64,000 nucleotides of DNA from Pseudomonas sp. B28(2017) (GCF_002113025.1 NZ_NEJH01000004.1:372001-436000), one strand, 5' to 3'. Positions 18,384 to 27,092 are shown, counted from the first letter of the stretch. The notes: a model not told the origin generated them from the letters alone. Numbers and translations: made by a program.

Positions 18384-18755
18384 GTGTTCGTAAAAGCGCT
18401 TCGTGTCGGCCTTGGCCAACTGATCATATTCATCGACTTCATCACGCGCCCGGGCAAAAAGCAGCGCCCGGCGCAAGCTCAAGCGCAGGTCGACTCGGCG
18501 GCCAAGGGCCTGACGCTGTATCAATTCCACGCCTGCCCGTTCTGCGTGAAGACTCGCCGTACCCTGCGTCGCCTGAATGTGCCGGTGGCCCTTCGCGATG
18601 CGAAGAACAACGAACAGGATCGCCAGACCCTGCTGGAGCAAGGCGGCAAGATCAAGGTGCCGTGCCTGCGTATCGAAGAAAATGGCCAGACTACCTGGAT
18701 GTATGAGTCCAAGGTGATCATTGATTATCTGGACAAGCGTTTCGCAGCGGTTTGA
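18384..18755 (+). CDS. glutaredoxin-family protein
   Basis: A 123-residue protein starting at a GTG codon (FVKALRVGLGQLIIFIDFI), supported by GAGG eight bases upstream and by the folE terminator lying before it. A hydrophobic N-terminal segment (about residues 8-22) precedes a glutaredoxin domain with the dithiol motif ACPFCVKT (near 52-58) and the cis-Pro region IKVPCLRI. The N-terminal segment may tether it to the inner membrane, facing the cytoplasm. Confidence 0.9.
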   Translation: MFVKALRVGLGQLIIFIDFITRPGKKQRPAQAQAQVDSAAKGLTLYQFHACPFCVKTRRTLRRLNVPVALRDAKNNEQDRQTLLEQGGKIKVPCLRIEENGQTTWMYESKVIIDYLDKRFAAV

Positions 18756-18778
18756 TTTGCTTGTGGTGTTCTGACTGA

Positions 18779-18806
18779 CGCCTTCGCGGGCAAGCCCGCA
18801 ATGAGG
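18779..18806. repeat. single REP-like hairpin
   Basis: CCTTCGCGGGCAAGCCCGC with a GCGGGC/GCCCGC stem, a variant of the local REP core in which GAGC is replaced by GGGC. Confidence 0.6.
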
Positions 18807-18832
18807 GCGGCCCAGACAACGCAAATCCCGAA

Positions 18833-18868
18833 CAAAAATAAACCGGCTCCAGGGCCGGTTTATTTTTG
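18833..18868. terminator. bidirectional terminator between convergent genes
   Basis: CAAAAATAAACCGGC and GCCGGTTTATTTTTG are perfect inverted copies around a short loop, giving a U-run in either direction. It lies between the glutaredoxin gene and the aminotransferase gene, which converge. Confidence 0.9.
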
Positions 18869-18875
18869 CCTGCCC

Positions 18876-20042
18876 TCAGGCTGCTTCTGCTCCCTGCGCC
18901 TGTCGCACTACCGCCGCCAACCGCTTGAGCCCCTCATCCAGCCGCGCCGGATCAATGTGACTGAAGTTCAACCGCAGATACCCCGGATGATTATCCGGCT
19001 CGGGGAAGAACGGTTCGCCCGGCATGAACGCCACGTCGTTGGCCAGAGCGGCGTCGAGCAAGGTGCGGGTGTCTTGCGGCTGCTTGAGTTTCAGCCAGAA
19101 AAACAGCCCGCCCTGCGGCACGTTCCAGTCCGCCAGATCGGAGAAATGCGTGATCAGTGCCGACTGAAACGCATCCCGACGCCCACGGTAAAAGTCACGC
19201 AACTCACTGCGGTGTTGCCGGTACCTTTCGCTACCGATCCATTGCAGCGCCTGCCACTGGCCAACCCGATTGGTGTGCAGATCCGCCGATTGCTTGAGTT
19301 TCAACAGATGGGGAAACAGGTCAGGGCTGGCGATCAGAAAGCCGACGCGCAATCCCGGCAGCAGGGTTTTCGACACGGTGCCGGTGTAGATCCAGCTGGC
19401 TTTTTTCAAGCGACTGACAATCGGTGTGGCGCTGCCGCCGTCGAAGGTCAGTTCGCGGTAAGGCTCGTCTTCAATCAGCGTCACGCCGAATTCATCCAGC
19501 AACGCAGCCACGGCATCACGCATTGATTCGCTGTAACGCACGGCCGATGGATTCTGGAAAGTCGGGATCAGATAGATGAAGGCCGGGCGGTGTTGTTCCA
19601 GGCGGGCGCGAAGCGCCACCAGGTTCGGCCCGTTGGCTTCCAGCGGCACGGTCAGGCAATCGGCGCCAAACAGCTTGAATACTTGAAGCGCAGCCAGATA
19701 AGTCGGCGCTTCGAGCAGGATCTCGGTGCCCTTGTCGATGTACAGCTTGGCGGCCAGGTCGAGGGTCTGCTGTGAGCCGCTGACCACCAGCACCTGGCTG
19801 GCCTCGCACGGCACACCCAAGGCTCGCGCTTCGGCAGCCAACGCTTCGCGCAGCGCCGGCTCCCCTTCGCTCATGCCGTATTGACCGATGGACAACGGCA
19901 TGTCGGCCCATTCGACCTTCGGCAACATGGCTTCGGCTGGCAGGCCACCGGCAAACGACATCATCTGCGGACGCTGGGCAGCGGCGAGGATTTCACGGAT
20001 CAAAGAACTTTTAAGGCGCGAGACACGTTCGGAAAAAGCCAT
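18876..20042 (-). CDS. PLP-dependent aminotransferase (2-aminoadipate/LysN-like)
   Basis: A 388-residue fold-type I aminotransferase related to LysN and to the catalytic part of MocR proteins. It begins MAFSERVSRLKSSLIREIL, then MMSFAGGLPAEAMLP. The PLP lysine lies in GTVSKTLLPGLRVGFLIAS (near residue 230), and the Arg for the substrate carboxylate in YLRLNFSHID (near 360). A start 13 codons further up is possible. It is divergent from a MarR gene. The substrate is not determined. Confidence 0.9.
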   Translation of the reverse strand: MAFSERVSRLKSSLIREILAAAQRPQMMSFAGGLPAEAMLPKVEWADMPLSIGQYGMSEGEPALREALAAEARALGVPCEASQVLVVSGSQQTLDLAAKLYIDKGTEILLEAPTYLAALQVFKLFGADCLTVPLEANGPNLVALRARLEQHRPAFIYLIPTFQNPSAVRYSESMRDAVAALLDEFGVTLIEDEPYRELTFDGGSATPIVSRLKKASWIYTGTVSKTLLPGLRVGFLIASPDLFPHLLKLKQSADLHTNRVGQWQALQWIGSERYRQHRSELRDFYRGRRDAFQSALITHFSDLADWNVPQGGLFFWLKLKQPQDTRTLLDAALANDVAFMPGEPFFPEPDNHPGYLRLNFSHIDPARLDEGLKRLAAVVRQAQGAEAA

Positions 20043-20077
20043 GGGGATCACCGGTAGCGAGGCACGAGGAAAATGAG

Positions 20078-20132
20078 TCAAACTTATTGACCGAAATTAC
20101 GCTTGATCGAACGGATACGTCAATATGCTTGA
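20078..20132. promoter_or_regulatory. inverted repeat between aminotransferase and marR-type gene
   Basis: TCAAACTTATTGAC (20078-20091) and GTCAATATGCTTGA (20119-20132) are inverted copies matching at 12 of 14 positions. Between them lies a weaker palindrome, CGCTTGATCGAACG. The right arm overlaps the first codons of the MarR gene. This layout fits an operator for the divergent MarR regulator but is unproven. Confidence 0.4.
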
Positions 20133-20571
20133 CCTTAAAAACCCTCTTTCCCAGCAACAAGCCATGGAAGCGTTTTTCTTCGGCTACCAGGCCTTCACCG
20201 CCAAGGCCGACGAAATGCTTGAACGTCGCGGCCTGAGTCGGGTGCATCAGCGCATCGTGTTTTTCATCGCCCGCTATCCGAACCTGAATGTCAAAGAGTT
20301 GCTGGCGCTGCTCGGGGTGAGCAAGCAGGCGTTGAACATGCCACTGCGTCAGTTGGTTGAGATGCATCTGGTGAACAGCGTCGCGTCCGAGTCGGACAAG
20401 CGTAAGCGGCTGCTGGAACTGACTGATGACGGTGCGCGTTTCGAACAGTCGTTGCGCCGTGAGCAGGTGAAATTGCTCGAACGGGTGTTTTCCGAGGCTG
20501 GGGAGACAGCGGTGAATGGGTGGTTGGCGGTGAACCTGGCGTTGGGGAAAGGCCAATTGTCAGCAGACTGA
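20125..20571 (+). CDS. MarR-family transcriptional regulator
   Basis: A 148-residue winged-helix regulator. The recognition region is LNVKELLALLGVSKQALNMP (about residues 54-73) and the wing follows as VNSVASESDKRKRLLELTDDG. It is divergent from the aminotransferase gene with 82 bases between their starts, so it probably controls that gene and itself. The ligand is unknown. Confidence 0.92.
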   Translation: MLDLKNPLSQQQAMEAFFFGYQAFTAKADEMLERRGLSRVHQRIVFFIARYPNLNVKELLALLGVSKQALNMPLRQLVEMHLVNSVASESDKRKRLLELTDDGARFEQSLRREQVKLLERVFSEAGETAVNGWLAVNLALGKGQLSAD

Positions 20572-20610
20572 GTATTCAATCTGCTGGATTTGTAGTGGCT
20601 GAACCGACGC

Positions 20611-20690
20611 CTTCGCGAGCAAGCTCGCTCCCACAGTTGACCGCGCTCCCTGTGGGAACGAGCTTGCTACGGGCGGCGTTCCGACGATGG
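20611..20690. repeat. REP doublet with extended right flank
   Basis: CTTCGCGAGCAAGCTCGCTCCCAC, then GTGGGAACGAGCTTGCTACG (mismatched arm), followed by GGGCGGCGTTCCGACGATGG, a flank also present at 30000 and, inverted, at 23030 and 37300. Confidence 0.85.
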
Positions 20691-20760
20691 CGTCCGTACA
20701 GGCGATATATCCCTATCGACAAATATTTCGTCTACAAAATCAAAAACATTATTTGCTTTC

Positions 20761-20772
20761 TTTGTATACAAA
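20761..20772. promoter_or_regulatory. palindromic operator candidate TTTGTATACAAA
   Basis: A perfect 12-bp palindrome about 130 bp before the purine permease start. The core TTGTATACAA recurs at 23848 and, with one change, at 23642, both in front of the urate-degradation genes. The form fits a GntR/FadR-type regulator. Confidence 0.5.
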
Positions 20773-20900
20773 AGCATAATCCACCTCGTGCGAGTTCCTG
20801 ACCAACAAGTCAACAAATTCGCAAGTACCTCAAAGGGCCGCTGCCACCCCCATGGGTCCGGCCCTGGAAATAAAAATAAAACTCTTGAGGAGTACTCGCT

Positions 20901-22250
20901 GTGGAAAGCCGCAAATCCGAAGCATCGACGCTGGATCTCTCGCCGCCTTTACGCAATGGCTGGCTGGAGCGCATCTTCAAACTCAGCTTGCATGGCACCA
21001 CGGTGAAGACCGAGCTGATTGCCGGTCTGACAACCTTCATCACCATGGCCTACATCATTTTCGTCAACCCCAACATCATGGCCGACGCCGGGATCGATCA
21101 CGGTGCCGCGTTCGTCGCCACCTGCATCGCCGCCGCACTCGGCTGCCTGTTGATGGGCCTGTACGCCAACTGGCCGGTCGGGCTGGCACCGGGCATGGGG
21201 CTGAACGCCTTCTTCACCTACACCGTGGTCGGCACCATGGGCTACAACTGGGAAACCGCTCTCGGTGCGGTGTTCGTTTCCGGTGTGTTGTTCATGATCC
21301 TGACCTTCTCGCGGATCCGCGAATGGTTGCTCAACAGCATCCCGGTCAGCCTGCGCTTCGCCATGGGCGCCGGCGTGGGGCTGTTCCTGGGGCTGATCGG
21401 CCTGAAAACCGCGGGTATCGTCGTCGATAGCCCGGCCACGCTGATCAAGCTCGGCTCCCTGCGCGAACCCGGCCCGCTGCTCGCCGCCGTGTGCTTCCTG
21501 ATGATCGCCATCCTCAGCTACCACAAGGTGTTCGGCGCGATCCTCATCAGCATCATCACCGTGACCCTCGCCGGTTGGGGCCTTGGGCTGGTGCACTACG
21601 AGGGCATCATGTCGGCCCCGCCGAGCCTGGCTCCGACCTGGATGGCCATGAACGTCGCCGGCGTGTTCAACGTCAGCATGATCAGTGTGGTCCTGGCGTT
21701 CCTTTTCGTGCACATGTTCGACACCGCCGGCACCTTGATGGGTGTTGCCCAGCGCGCCAACCTGGTGGGTGCTGATGGCCGGATCGAAAACCTTTCCCGC
21801 GCCATGAAAGCCGACAGTGCTTCCAGCGTATTCGGTGCAGTGGTGGGTGTTCCGCCAGTGACAAGCTATGTGGAAAGTGCTGCCGGTGTGGCTGCTGGTG
21901 GTCGGACTGGTCTTACCGCAGTCACCGTCGGTGTGCTATTTATCGCAGCAATGTTTTTCGCACCACTGGCCGGCATGATTCCCGCCTATGCCACCGCTGG
22001 CGCACTGATTTATGTGGCAATGCTGATGATGGGCGGAATGGCCCACATCGAATGGGACGAAGCGACCGACAGCATTCCGGCGATCGTCACCGCAATCATG
22101 ATGCCCCTGACCTTCTCGGTCGCCGACGGTATCGCGCTGGGCTTCATCACCTACGTGGCGCTGAAGGCCGGCACCGGCAAGTACAAGGAAATCTCGGTCA
22201 GTCTGTGGGTGCTCTGTGCGATCTTCATCGCCAAGTTCATCTTCTTGTAA
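20901..22250 (+). CDS. purine permease, NCS2 family, AzgA/AdeP-like branch
   Basis: A 449-residue inner-membrane protein with about twelve to fourteen hydrophobic segments. The signature segments are LTTFITMAYIIFVNPNIMAD (near residue 40) and GVPPVTSYVESAAGVAAGGR (near 315), typical of AzgA-like adenine/guanine/hypoxanthine:proton symporters. It starts at GTG with GAGGAG nine bases upstream. It opens the purine-degradation block and shares a promoter palindrome with it, consistent with feeding purine bases into the pathway. Confidence 0.92.
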   Translation: MESRKSEASTLDLSPPLRNGWLERIFKLSLHGTTVKTELIAGLTTFITMAYIIFVNPNIMADAGIDHGAAFVATCIAAALGCLLMGLYANWPVGLAPGMGLNAFFTYTVVGTMGYNWETALGAVFVSGVLFMILTFSRIREWLLNSIPVSLRFAMGAGVGLFLGLIGLKTAGIVVDSPATLIKLGSLREPGPLLAAVCFLMIAILSYHKVFGAILISIITVTLAGWGLGLVHYEGIMSAPPSLAPTWMAMNVAGVFNVSMISVVLAFLFVHMFDTAGTLMGVAQRANLVGADGRIENLSRAMKADSASSVFGAVVGVPPVTSYVESAAGVAAGGRTGLTAVTVGVLFIAAMFFAPLAGMIPAYATAGALIYVAMLMMGGMAHIEWDEATDSIPAIVTAIMMPLTFSVADGIALGFITYVALKAGTGKYKEISVSLWVLCAIFIAKFIFL

Positions 22251-22276
22251 ACCACACGCCGTACAGGCTTGAAAAC

Positions 22277-22303
22277 AGCCTCACCCCGTCGGGTGGGGCT
22301 TTT
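22277..22303 (+). terminator. purine permease terminator
   Basis: AGCCTCACCC and GGGTGGGGCT pair (ten bp with one G-T) around CGTC, followed by TTT. It lies just before the ribosome site of the LysE gene. Confidence 0.75.
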
Positions 22304-22322
22304 GTGCAAATGGAGGAAAGTG

Positions 22323-22949
22323 ATGAGTCTGGAAACCTGGCTGCTGTTCAGCGGCGCTGCGCTGATAGTGATCCTGATCCCGGGGCCGCTGTCTTTACTG
22401 ATGATCAGCAACAGTCTGAATTACGGCCTTCGCCGCTCCTACCCGGCCTTTCTTGGCGGCGTATCGGCCTCGATCTGCCTGCTGAGTGCCTCGGCATTGG
22501 GCCTGGGTGCGCTGTTGCTGGCTTCGGAACAGCTGTTCAGTGCCCTGAAGATTCTTGGCGCGCTTTACCTGTTCTACCTCGCCTGGCAGAGCTGGCAGCA
22601 GTCGCGTCAGCCGTCCCACGGCGCTGAAGTGCCACAGACAGCAGCGGTGCCACGCTTTAGTGCACTGTTCGGCCGTGCGTTCATGCTGGGCGCGAGCAAT
22701 CCGAAAGACATTCTGTTCTTCGCCGCCTTCCTGCCGCAGTTCTTGAGTGCCGAACAGCCGTTCCTGCCGCAACTGTTGGTGATGATTGCAACCTGGACCC
22801 TGCTCGACCTGCTGTGCAAATTGGCCTATGGCCTCGGCGCCCATGGTGCAGCGCGGTATCTGCGCAGCGGCAAGGGCCAGAGCTGGTTCAACAGGATCAG
22901 TGCGGGCCTGTTCAGTGGCGCGGGGGCTGCGTCTCTGCTGAGCCGTTAA
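22323..22949 (+). CDS. LysE-family translocator
   Basis: A 208-residue membrane protein with about six hydrophobic segments. It opens MSLETWLLFSGAALIVILIP with the family motif IPGPLSLLMISNSLNYG (residues 18-35) and has LGASNPKDILFFAAFLPQF near 135. LysE/RhtB proteins export amino acids or related small molecules. GGAGG lies seven bases before the ATG. It sits inside the purine block without an obvious purine link. Confidence 0.9.
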   Translation: MSLETWLLFSGAALIVILIPGPLSLLMISNSLNYGLRRSYPAFLGGVSASICLLSASALGLGALLLASEQLFSALKILGALYLFYLAWQSWQQSRQPSHGAEVPQTAAVPRFSALFGRAFMLGASNPKDILFFAAFLPQFLSAEQPFLPQLLVMIATWTLLDLLCKLAYGLGAHGAARYLRSGKGQSWFNRISAGLFSGAGAASLLSR

Positions 22950-22953
22950 CATC

Positions 22954-23069
22954 TGCAGGAGCGAGCTTGCTTGCGATGGACGTCAACGATAACGCGTACA
23001 TTCTGGATCTGCGCGGCGCATTGGAGATCATCGTCGGAACGCCGCCCGGAGTTGGCTCGCTCCTACAGG
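22954..23069. repeat. REP doublet with GTAGGAGC-type ends
   Basis: GCAGGAGCGAGCTTGCTTGCGATGG at left and GTCGGAACGCCGCCCGGAG then GGCTCGCTCCTACAGG at right. The spacer includes AACGATAACGCG, related to the spacers at 29980, 32104 and 37220. Confidence 0.85.
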
Positions 23070-23071
23070 CG

Positions 23072-23098
23072 AAAAAAAGCCCGCAGTGTGAGCGGGCG
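23072..23098 (-). terminator. uraH terminator
   Basis: On the minus strand, CGCCCGCTCA and TGCGGGC form a stem followed by a run of seven T. It lies about 60 bases after the uraH stop. Confidence 0.85.
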
Positions 23099-23156
23099 AA
23101 AGACCAAAGAAGCTATATGCGCAGTCGCTTCCAGGGTGCAACAGCTGCTTGGGGGA

Positions 23157-23510
23157 TCAGCTGCCGCGATAGGTGGAATAGCTGTAAGGCGAAATCAGCA
23201 GCGGAACGTGGTAGTGATCCTGCTCGGCAGAAATGCCGAAACGCAGCACCACGACATCCAGGAAGGCAGGCTCCGGCAGCTTGACGCCACGGGCGCGGTA
23301 GTAATCGCCGGCATGAAACTGAACCTGATAGACCCCTGTGCGGTAGTCATCGCCTTGCAGCAGTGGTGCATCGACACGGCCATCGCTGTTGGTGACTGCA
23401 GTGGCGACCAATTCCAGCTGCGAACCTTCAACGCGGTACAACTCGACCTTGATCGAGCTGCCCGGGCAACCGTGTGCTGCGTCCAAAACGTGTGTAGTCA
23501 AACGTCCCAT
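23157..23510 (-). CDS. uraH: 5-hydroxyisourate hydrolase
   Basis: A 117-residue transthyretin-like enzyme that hydrolyses 5-hydroxyisourate to OHCU, the step after urate oxidation. It shows the N-terminal motif GRLTTHVLDAAHG (residues 2-14), the Arg/His strand YQVQFHAGDYYRARG and the invariant C-terminal YRGS. It is divergent from puuE across a 434-bp region carrying two copies of the purine-regulon palindrome. Confidence 0.96.
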   Translation of the reverse strand: MGRLTTHVLDAAHGCPGSSIKVELYRVEGSQLELVATAVTNSDGRVDAPLLQGDDYRTGVYQVQFHAGDYYRARGVKLPEPAFLDVVVLRFGISAEQDHYHVPLLISPYSYSTYRGS

Positions 23511-23640
23511 TGATTCTGCGCGCCTGCCTGCGTGGAGCAGTCAGACTTCGCGCCTCCCGAAGTCAGTTGAAAAGGAGACCGCACCGATTCGGAGCACGAA
23601 AAGCTGCGGCGAGCGGTTGATTAAGACACTTTTAATAAAA

Positions 23641-23652
23641 ATTGTACACAAT
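23641..23652. promoter_or_regulatory. operator candidate ATTGTACACAAT
   Basis: A near-palindrome (arms ATTGT/ACAAT) about 130 bp before the uraH start, one base from the core of the palindromes at 20761 and 23848. Confidence 0.45.
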
Positions 23653-23847
23653 AAAAACGACATTTTTCCCACAACCCCCGTCACCGGCGCATTGGGCATC
23701 GATTTCCGGCCAAACCGCACAGCCTATGAACCCTTCATCAAATTACTGACCAGTCAGGCAGATTTCTTGCAGGCTCACGCCAATCGCAGTAAAAGATGAC
23801 GGCCGGTGAAAAATGCGAAAATTCAGGCTTACAAAGTGAATATAAAG

Positions 23848-23857
23848 TTGTATACAA
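23848..23857. promoter_or_regulatory. operator candidate TTGTATACAA
   Basis: A perfect 10-bp palindrome about 90 bp before the puuE start, identical in core to the one before the purine permease. Confidence 0.5.
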
Positions 23858-23944
23858 TCAGTCCATCGCTGTGACGCAAGCCTGCCATCCAATCTTCAGC
23901 TGCGTCACACCAACCGTCATCATCGAACAAGAAGGAAGCCTGCA

Positions 23945-24871
23945 GTGAGCGCTGACTACCCACGCGACCTGGTCGGTTACGGCAGTAACCCTCCTCACCC
24001 ACACTGGCCGGGCAATGCCCGCATTGCCCTGTCGTTCGTACTCAATTACGAAGAAGGTGGCGAGCGCAACATCCTGCACGGCGACAAAGAGTCCGAAGCG
24101 TTCCTCTCGGAAATGGTTTCTGCGCAACCGCTGCAAGGCGTGCGCAACATGAGCATGGAGTCCCTTTATGAGTATGGCAGCCGTGCCGGTGTGTGGCGGA
24201 TCCTGAAGCTGTTCAAGGAATTCGACATTCCGCTGACCATCTTCGCCGTGGCCATGGCCGCCCAGCGTCACCCGGACGTGATCCGCGCCATGGTCGATGC
24301 CGGCCACGAGATCTGCAGCCACGGTTATCGCTGGATCGACTACCAGTACATGGATGAAGCCCAGGAACGCGAGCACATGCTCGAAGCGATCCGCATCCTC
24401 ACCGAAATCACCGGCGAGCGTCCGCTGGGCTGGTACACCGGTCGCACCGGCCCGAACACCCGTCGCCTGGTGATGGAAGAAGGCGGTTTCCTCTACGACA
24501 GCGACACCTACGACGACGACCTGCCCTACTGGGAGCCGAACAACCCGACCGGCAAGCCGCATCTGGTGATCCCGTACACCCTGGACACCAACGACATGCG
24601 CTTCACCCAGGTCCAGGGTTTCAACAAGGGCGACGATTTCTTCGAATACCTCAAGGATGCGTTCGACGTGCTGTACGCCGAAGGCGCCGAAGCGCCGAAA
24701 ATGCTGTCGATCGGCCTGCACTGCCGCCTGATCGGCCGTCCGGCGCGTCTGGCCTCACTCAAGCGCTTTATCGAATACGCTAAAAGTCATGAACAGGTGT
24801 GGTTCAGCCGCCGCGTCGACATCGCGCGCCACTGGCAGCAAACCCACCCGTACCAAGGGGCTGCCAAATGA
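23945..24871 (+). CDS. puuE: allantoinase, PuuE type
   Basis: A 308-residue enzyme of the polysaccharide-deacetylase fold that opens the allantoin ring to allantoate. It begins at GTG (SADYPRDLVGYGSNPPHPHW) with GAAGGA upstream. Family landmarks are LNYEEGGERNILHGD (near residue 30), EICSHGYRWIDYQ (near 120) and GWYTGRTGPNTRRL (near 162). This family is unrelated to the metal-dependent allantoinase of the amidohydrolase family. It overlaps uraD by four bases. Confidence 0.96.
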   Translation: MSADYPRDLVGYGSNPPHPHWPGNARIALSFVLNYEEGGERNILHGDKESEAFLSEMVSAQPLQGVRNMSMESLYEYGSRAGVWRILKLFKEFDIPLTIFAVAMAAQRHPDVIRAMVDAGHEICSHGYRWIDYQYMDEAQEREHMLEAIRILTEITGERPLGWYTGRTGPNTRRLVMEEGGFLYDSDTYDDDLPYWEPNNPTGKPHLVIPYTLDTNDMRFTQVQGFNKGDDFFEYLKDAFDVLYAEGAEAPKMLSIGLHCRLIGRPARLASLKRFIEYAKSHEQVWFSRRVDIARHWQQTHPYQGAAK

Positions 24872-25383
24872 GCACCTTTCAAACCGTCAAACCTTCGACC
24901 CTGAGCCGCGACGCCTTCGTCAAAGCCTTCGCCGACATCTACGAACACTCGCCATGGGTGGCCGAAAAGGCCTTCGACCTGGGCCAGGACGCGTCGATCG
25001 ACCAGATCGAAACCCTGCACCAGCGCATGAGCGACATCCTGTTGAGCGCCGATCACGCCAGCCAGCTGGCACTGATCAACGCTCACCCGGACCTGGCCGG
25101 CAAAGCCGCCGTCCAGGGCCAGCTTACCGCGGCCAGTACTGAAGAACAGTCTGGCGCGGGTATTCACCAATGCACGGCCGAAGAGTTTTCTCGCTTCACC
25201 GAGCTGAACGACGCCTACAAGGCCAAGTTCAAGTTTCCCTTCATCATGGCGGTAAAAGGCAGCAACCGGCATCAGATCCTCGCAGCGTTCGAAACGCGCA
25301 TCCACAACCCGGTCGACACCGAGTTCAAGTGCGCGCTGGCGCAGATCAACAAGATCGCCCTGTTCCGATTACTGACCCTATAG
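24868..25383 (+). CDS. uraD: OHCU decarboxylase
   Basis: A 171-residue enzyme that decarboxylates 2-oxo-4-hydroxy-4-carboxy-5-ureidoimidazoline to (S)-allantoin. The start is the ATG overlapping the puuE stop (ATGA). The sequence shows ADIYEHSPWVAEKAF (near residue 22), the INAHPDLAGKAA motif with the catalytic His (near 70), and KFKFPFIMAVKGSNRHQIL (near 115). In pathway order it acts before PuuE although its gene follows. Confidence 0.96.
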   Translation: MSTFQTVKPSTLSRDAFVKAFADIYEHSPWVAEKAFDLGQDASIDQIETLHQRMSDILLSADHASQLALINAHPDLAGKAAVQGQLTAASTEEQSGAGIHQCTAEEFSRFTELNDAYKAKFKFPFIMAVKGSNRHQILAAFETRIHNPVDTEFKCALAQINKIALFRLLTL

Positions 25384-25473
25384 CAACCGTGGCCCCGGCT
25401 CGTTCATGAACGCCGAACGGGACCAAAGCCGCGAGAGCATCCCAAGCCACTTATTTAAAGGCAGACAAGAAGA

Positions 25474-26469
25474 ATGAAAGCTTACGCCGTACCTTTCGAG
25501 AAGTTCGTCAACCTGGCCGATGCCCGCCTGGGCACCAAAATCATCTCGGTCACCGATGACTGGTTCGCAGACGCCAACCGTCTGTTCCAACCGACCCCGG
25601 CCGTATGGAAGGAGGGCGTGTTCGATGACAACGGCAAGTGGATGGACGGCTGGGAATCGCGTCGCAAGCGCTTCGAAGGCTTCGACAGCGCAGTGATTCG
25701 CCTGGGCGTGCCGGGTTCGATCAAGGGCGTCGACATCGACACTTCATTCTTCACCGGCAACTTCCCGCCATCGGCCTCCCTGGAAGCCTGCTTCCTGGCC
25801 TCGGGCGAGCCGAACGAAAACACCCAGTGGGTTGAAGTGCTGTCGGCCGTCGAGCTGCAAGGCAACAGCCACCACTACCATGAAATCAACAACGACCAGG
25901 CCTTCAGCCACCTGCGCTTCAACATCTACCCGGATGGCGGCGTGGCCCGTCTGCGTGTGTACGGCGTGCCGTTCCGCGACTGGTCGGCCATCGGCGACAA
26001 CGAGCAAGTCGACCTGGCCGCAGCCCTCAACGGCGGCCGCGCCCTCGCCTGCTCCGACGAACACTTCGGCCGCATGAGCAACATCCTCAACCCGGGCCGT
26101 GGCATCAACATGGGCGATGGCTGGGAAACCGCGCGTCGACGTACTCCGGGCAATGACTGGGTCATCGTCGCGCTGGGTCATGCCGGTGAAGTCGAAAAAG
26201 TCATCGTCGACACCCTGCACTTCAAGGGCAACTACCCGGACAGCTGCTCGATCCAGGGCGCCTTTGTGAAGGGCGGTACCGACAGCCAGATCGAAACCCA
26301 GTCGCTGTTCTGGCGCGAACTGCTGCCAAGCCAGAAGCTGGAAATGCACGCCGAACACACCTTCGCCGAGCAGATCAAGGCACTTGGCCCGATCACCCAC
26401 ATCCGCCTGAACGTGTTCCCGGACGGTGGTGTGAGCCGCCTGCGCGTTCTGGGCAAGGTCGCTAAATAA
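25474..26469 (+). CDS. alc: allantoicase
   Basis: A 331-residue enzyme splitting allantoate into urea and ureidoglycolate. It is built from two similar halves: each has a G-x-x-[15 protein letters not shown] motif (near residues 53 and 209) and an ending of the form [19 protein letters not shown] (near 145) or [19 protein letters not shown] (near 310). This internal duplication is a family trait. It lies 90 bp after uraD in the same direction. Confidence 0.96.
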   Translation: MKAYAVPFEKFVNLADARLGTKIISVTDDWFADANRLFQPTPAVWKEGVFDDNGKWMDGWESRRKRFEGFDSAVIRLGVPGSIKGVDIDTSFFTGNFPPSASLEACFLASGEPNENTQWVEVLSAVELQGNSHHYHEINNDQAFSHLRFNIYPDGGVARLRVYGVPFRDWSAIGDNEQVDLAAALNGGRALACSDEHFGRMSNILNPGRGINMGDGWETARRRTPGNDWVIVALGHAGEVEKVIVDTLHFKGNYPDSCSIQGAFVKGGTDSQIETQSLFWRELLPSQKLEMHAEHTFAEQIKALGPITHIRLNVFPDGGVSRLRVLGKVAK

Positions 26470-26480
26470 GCGGTGAGGCC

Positions 26481-26546
26481 ATTCGCGAGCAGGCTCGCTC
26501 CCACAGGGGTACGCGGTCAAATGTGGGAGCGAGCCTGCTCGCGAAG
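26481..26546. repeat. REP doublet (REPIN)
   Basis: TTCGCGAGCAGGCTCGCTCC and GGAGCGAGCCTGCTCGCGAA about 25 bp apart, between alc and allA within the pathway block. Confidence 0.9.
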
Positions 26547-26588
26547 ACAATAGAACAGACAACAACGAATTCGGATAAGAAGACCAGC

Positions 26589-27092
26589 ATGCGCACACTG
26601 ACAATTGAACCGCTGACCAAAGAAGCCTTCGCCCCTTTCGGTGACGTGATCGAAACCGACGGCAGCGATCACTTCATGATCAACAACGGTTCGACCATGC
26701 GCTTCCACAAACTGGCGACGGTGGAAACCGCCACGCCAGAGGACAAGGCGATCATCAGCATTTTCCGCGCCGACGCGCAGGACATGCCGCTGACCGTCAG
26801 CATGCTGGAGCGCCATCCGCTGGGCAGCCAGGCTTTCATTCCGCTGCTCGGCAACCCCTTTCTGATCGTGGTCGCGCCACTTGGCGATGTACCTGTATCA
26901 GGCTTGGTCCGTGCCTTCGTCACCAACGGCAGGCAGGGCATTAATTACCATCGCGGCGTCTGGCACCACCCGGTGCTGACGATCGAAAAGCGGGATGACT
27001 TCCTGGTGGTTGATCGCAGTGGCACAGGCAATAACTGCGATGAGCATTTCTTCAAAGAGGATGAGCGTTTGATCCTCGCCCCCCACCAATAA
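26589..27092 (+). CDS. allA: ureidoglycolate lyase
   Basis: A 167-residue cupin-like enzyme releasing urea and glyoxylate from ureidoglycolate, the last step of this branch. It begins MRTLTIEPLTKEAFAPFGDV, with the conserved MRFHKLA, ERHPLGSQAFIPL (near residue 75) and GINYHRGVWHHPVL (near 118) segments. It follows alc and precedes puuD, with a REP doublet on its upstream side. Confidence 0.96.
   Translation: MRTLTIEPLTKEAFAPFGDVIETDGSDHFMINNGSTMRFHKLATVETATPEDKAIISIFRADAQDMPLTVSMLERHPLGSQAFIPLLGNPFLIVVAPLGDVPVSGLVRAFVTNGRQGINYHRGVWHHPVLTIEKRDDFLVVDRSGTGNNCDEHFFKEDERLILAPHQ

Larger units (their letters stand above)
20572..20900. other. 329-bp region upstream of the purine permease
   Basis: It contains a REP doublet near its left end and, from about 20720, an AT-rich promoter-like stretch with the palindrome TTTGTATACAAA at 20761. 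No coding sequence was seen. Confidence 0.6.
23511..23944. other. 434-bp divergent control region of uraH and puuE
   Basis: An AT-rich region between uraH (leftward) and puuE (rightward). It holds ATTGTACACAAT at 23641 and TTGTATACAA at 23848, placed so that one could serve each promoter. No coding sequence was seen. Confidence 0.65.
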
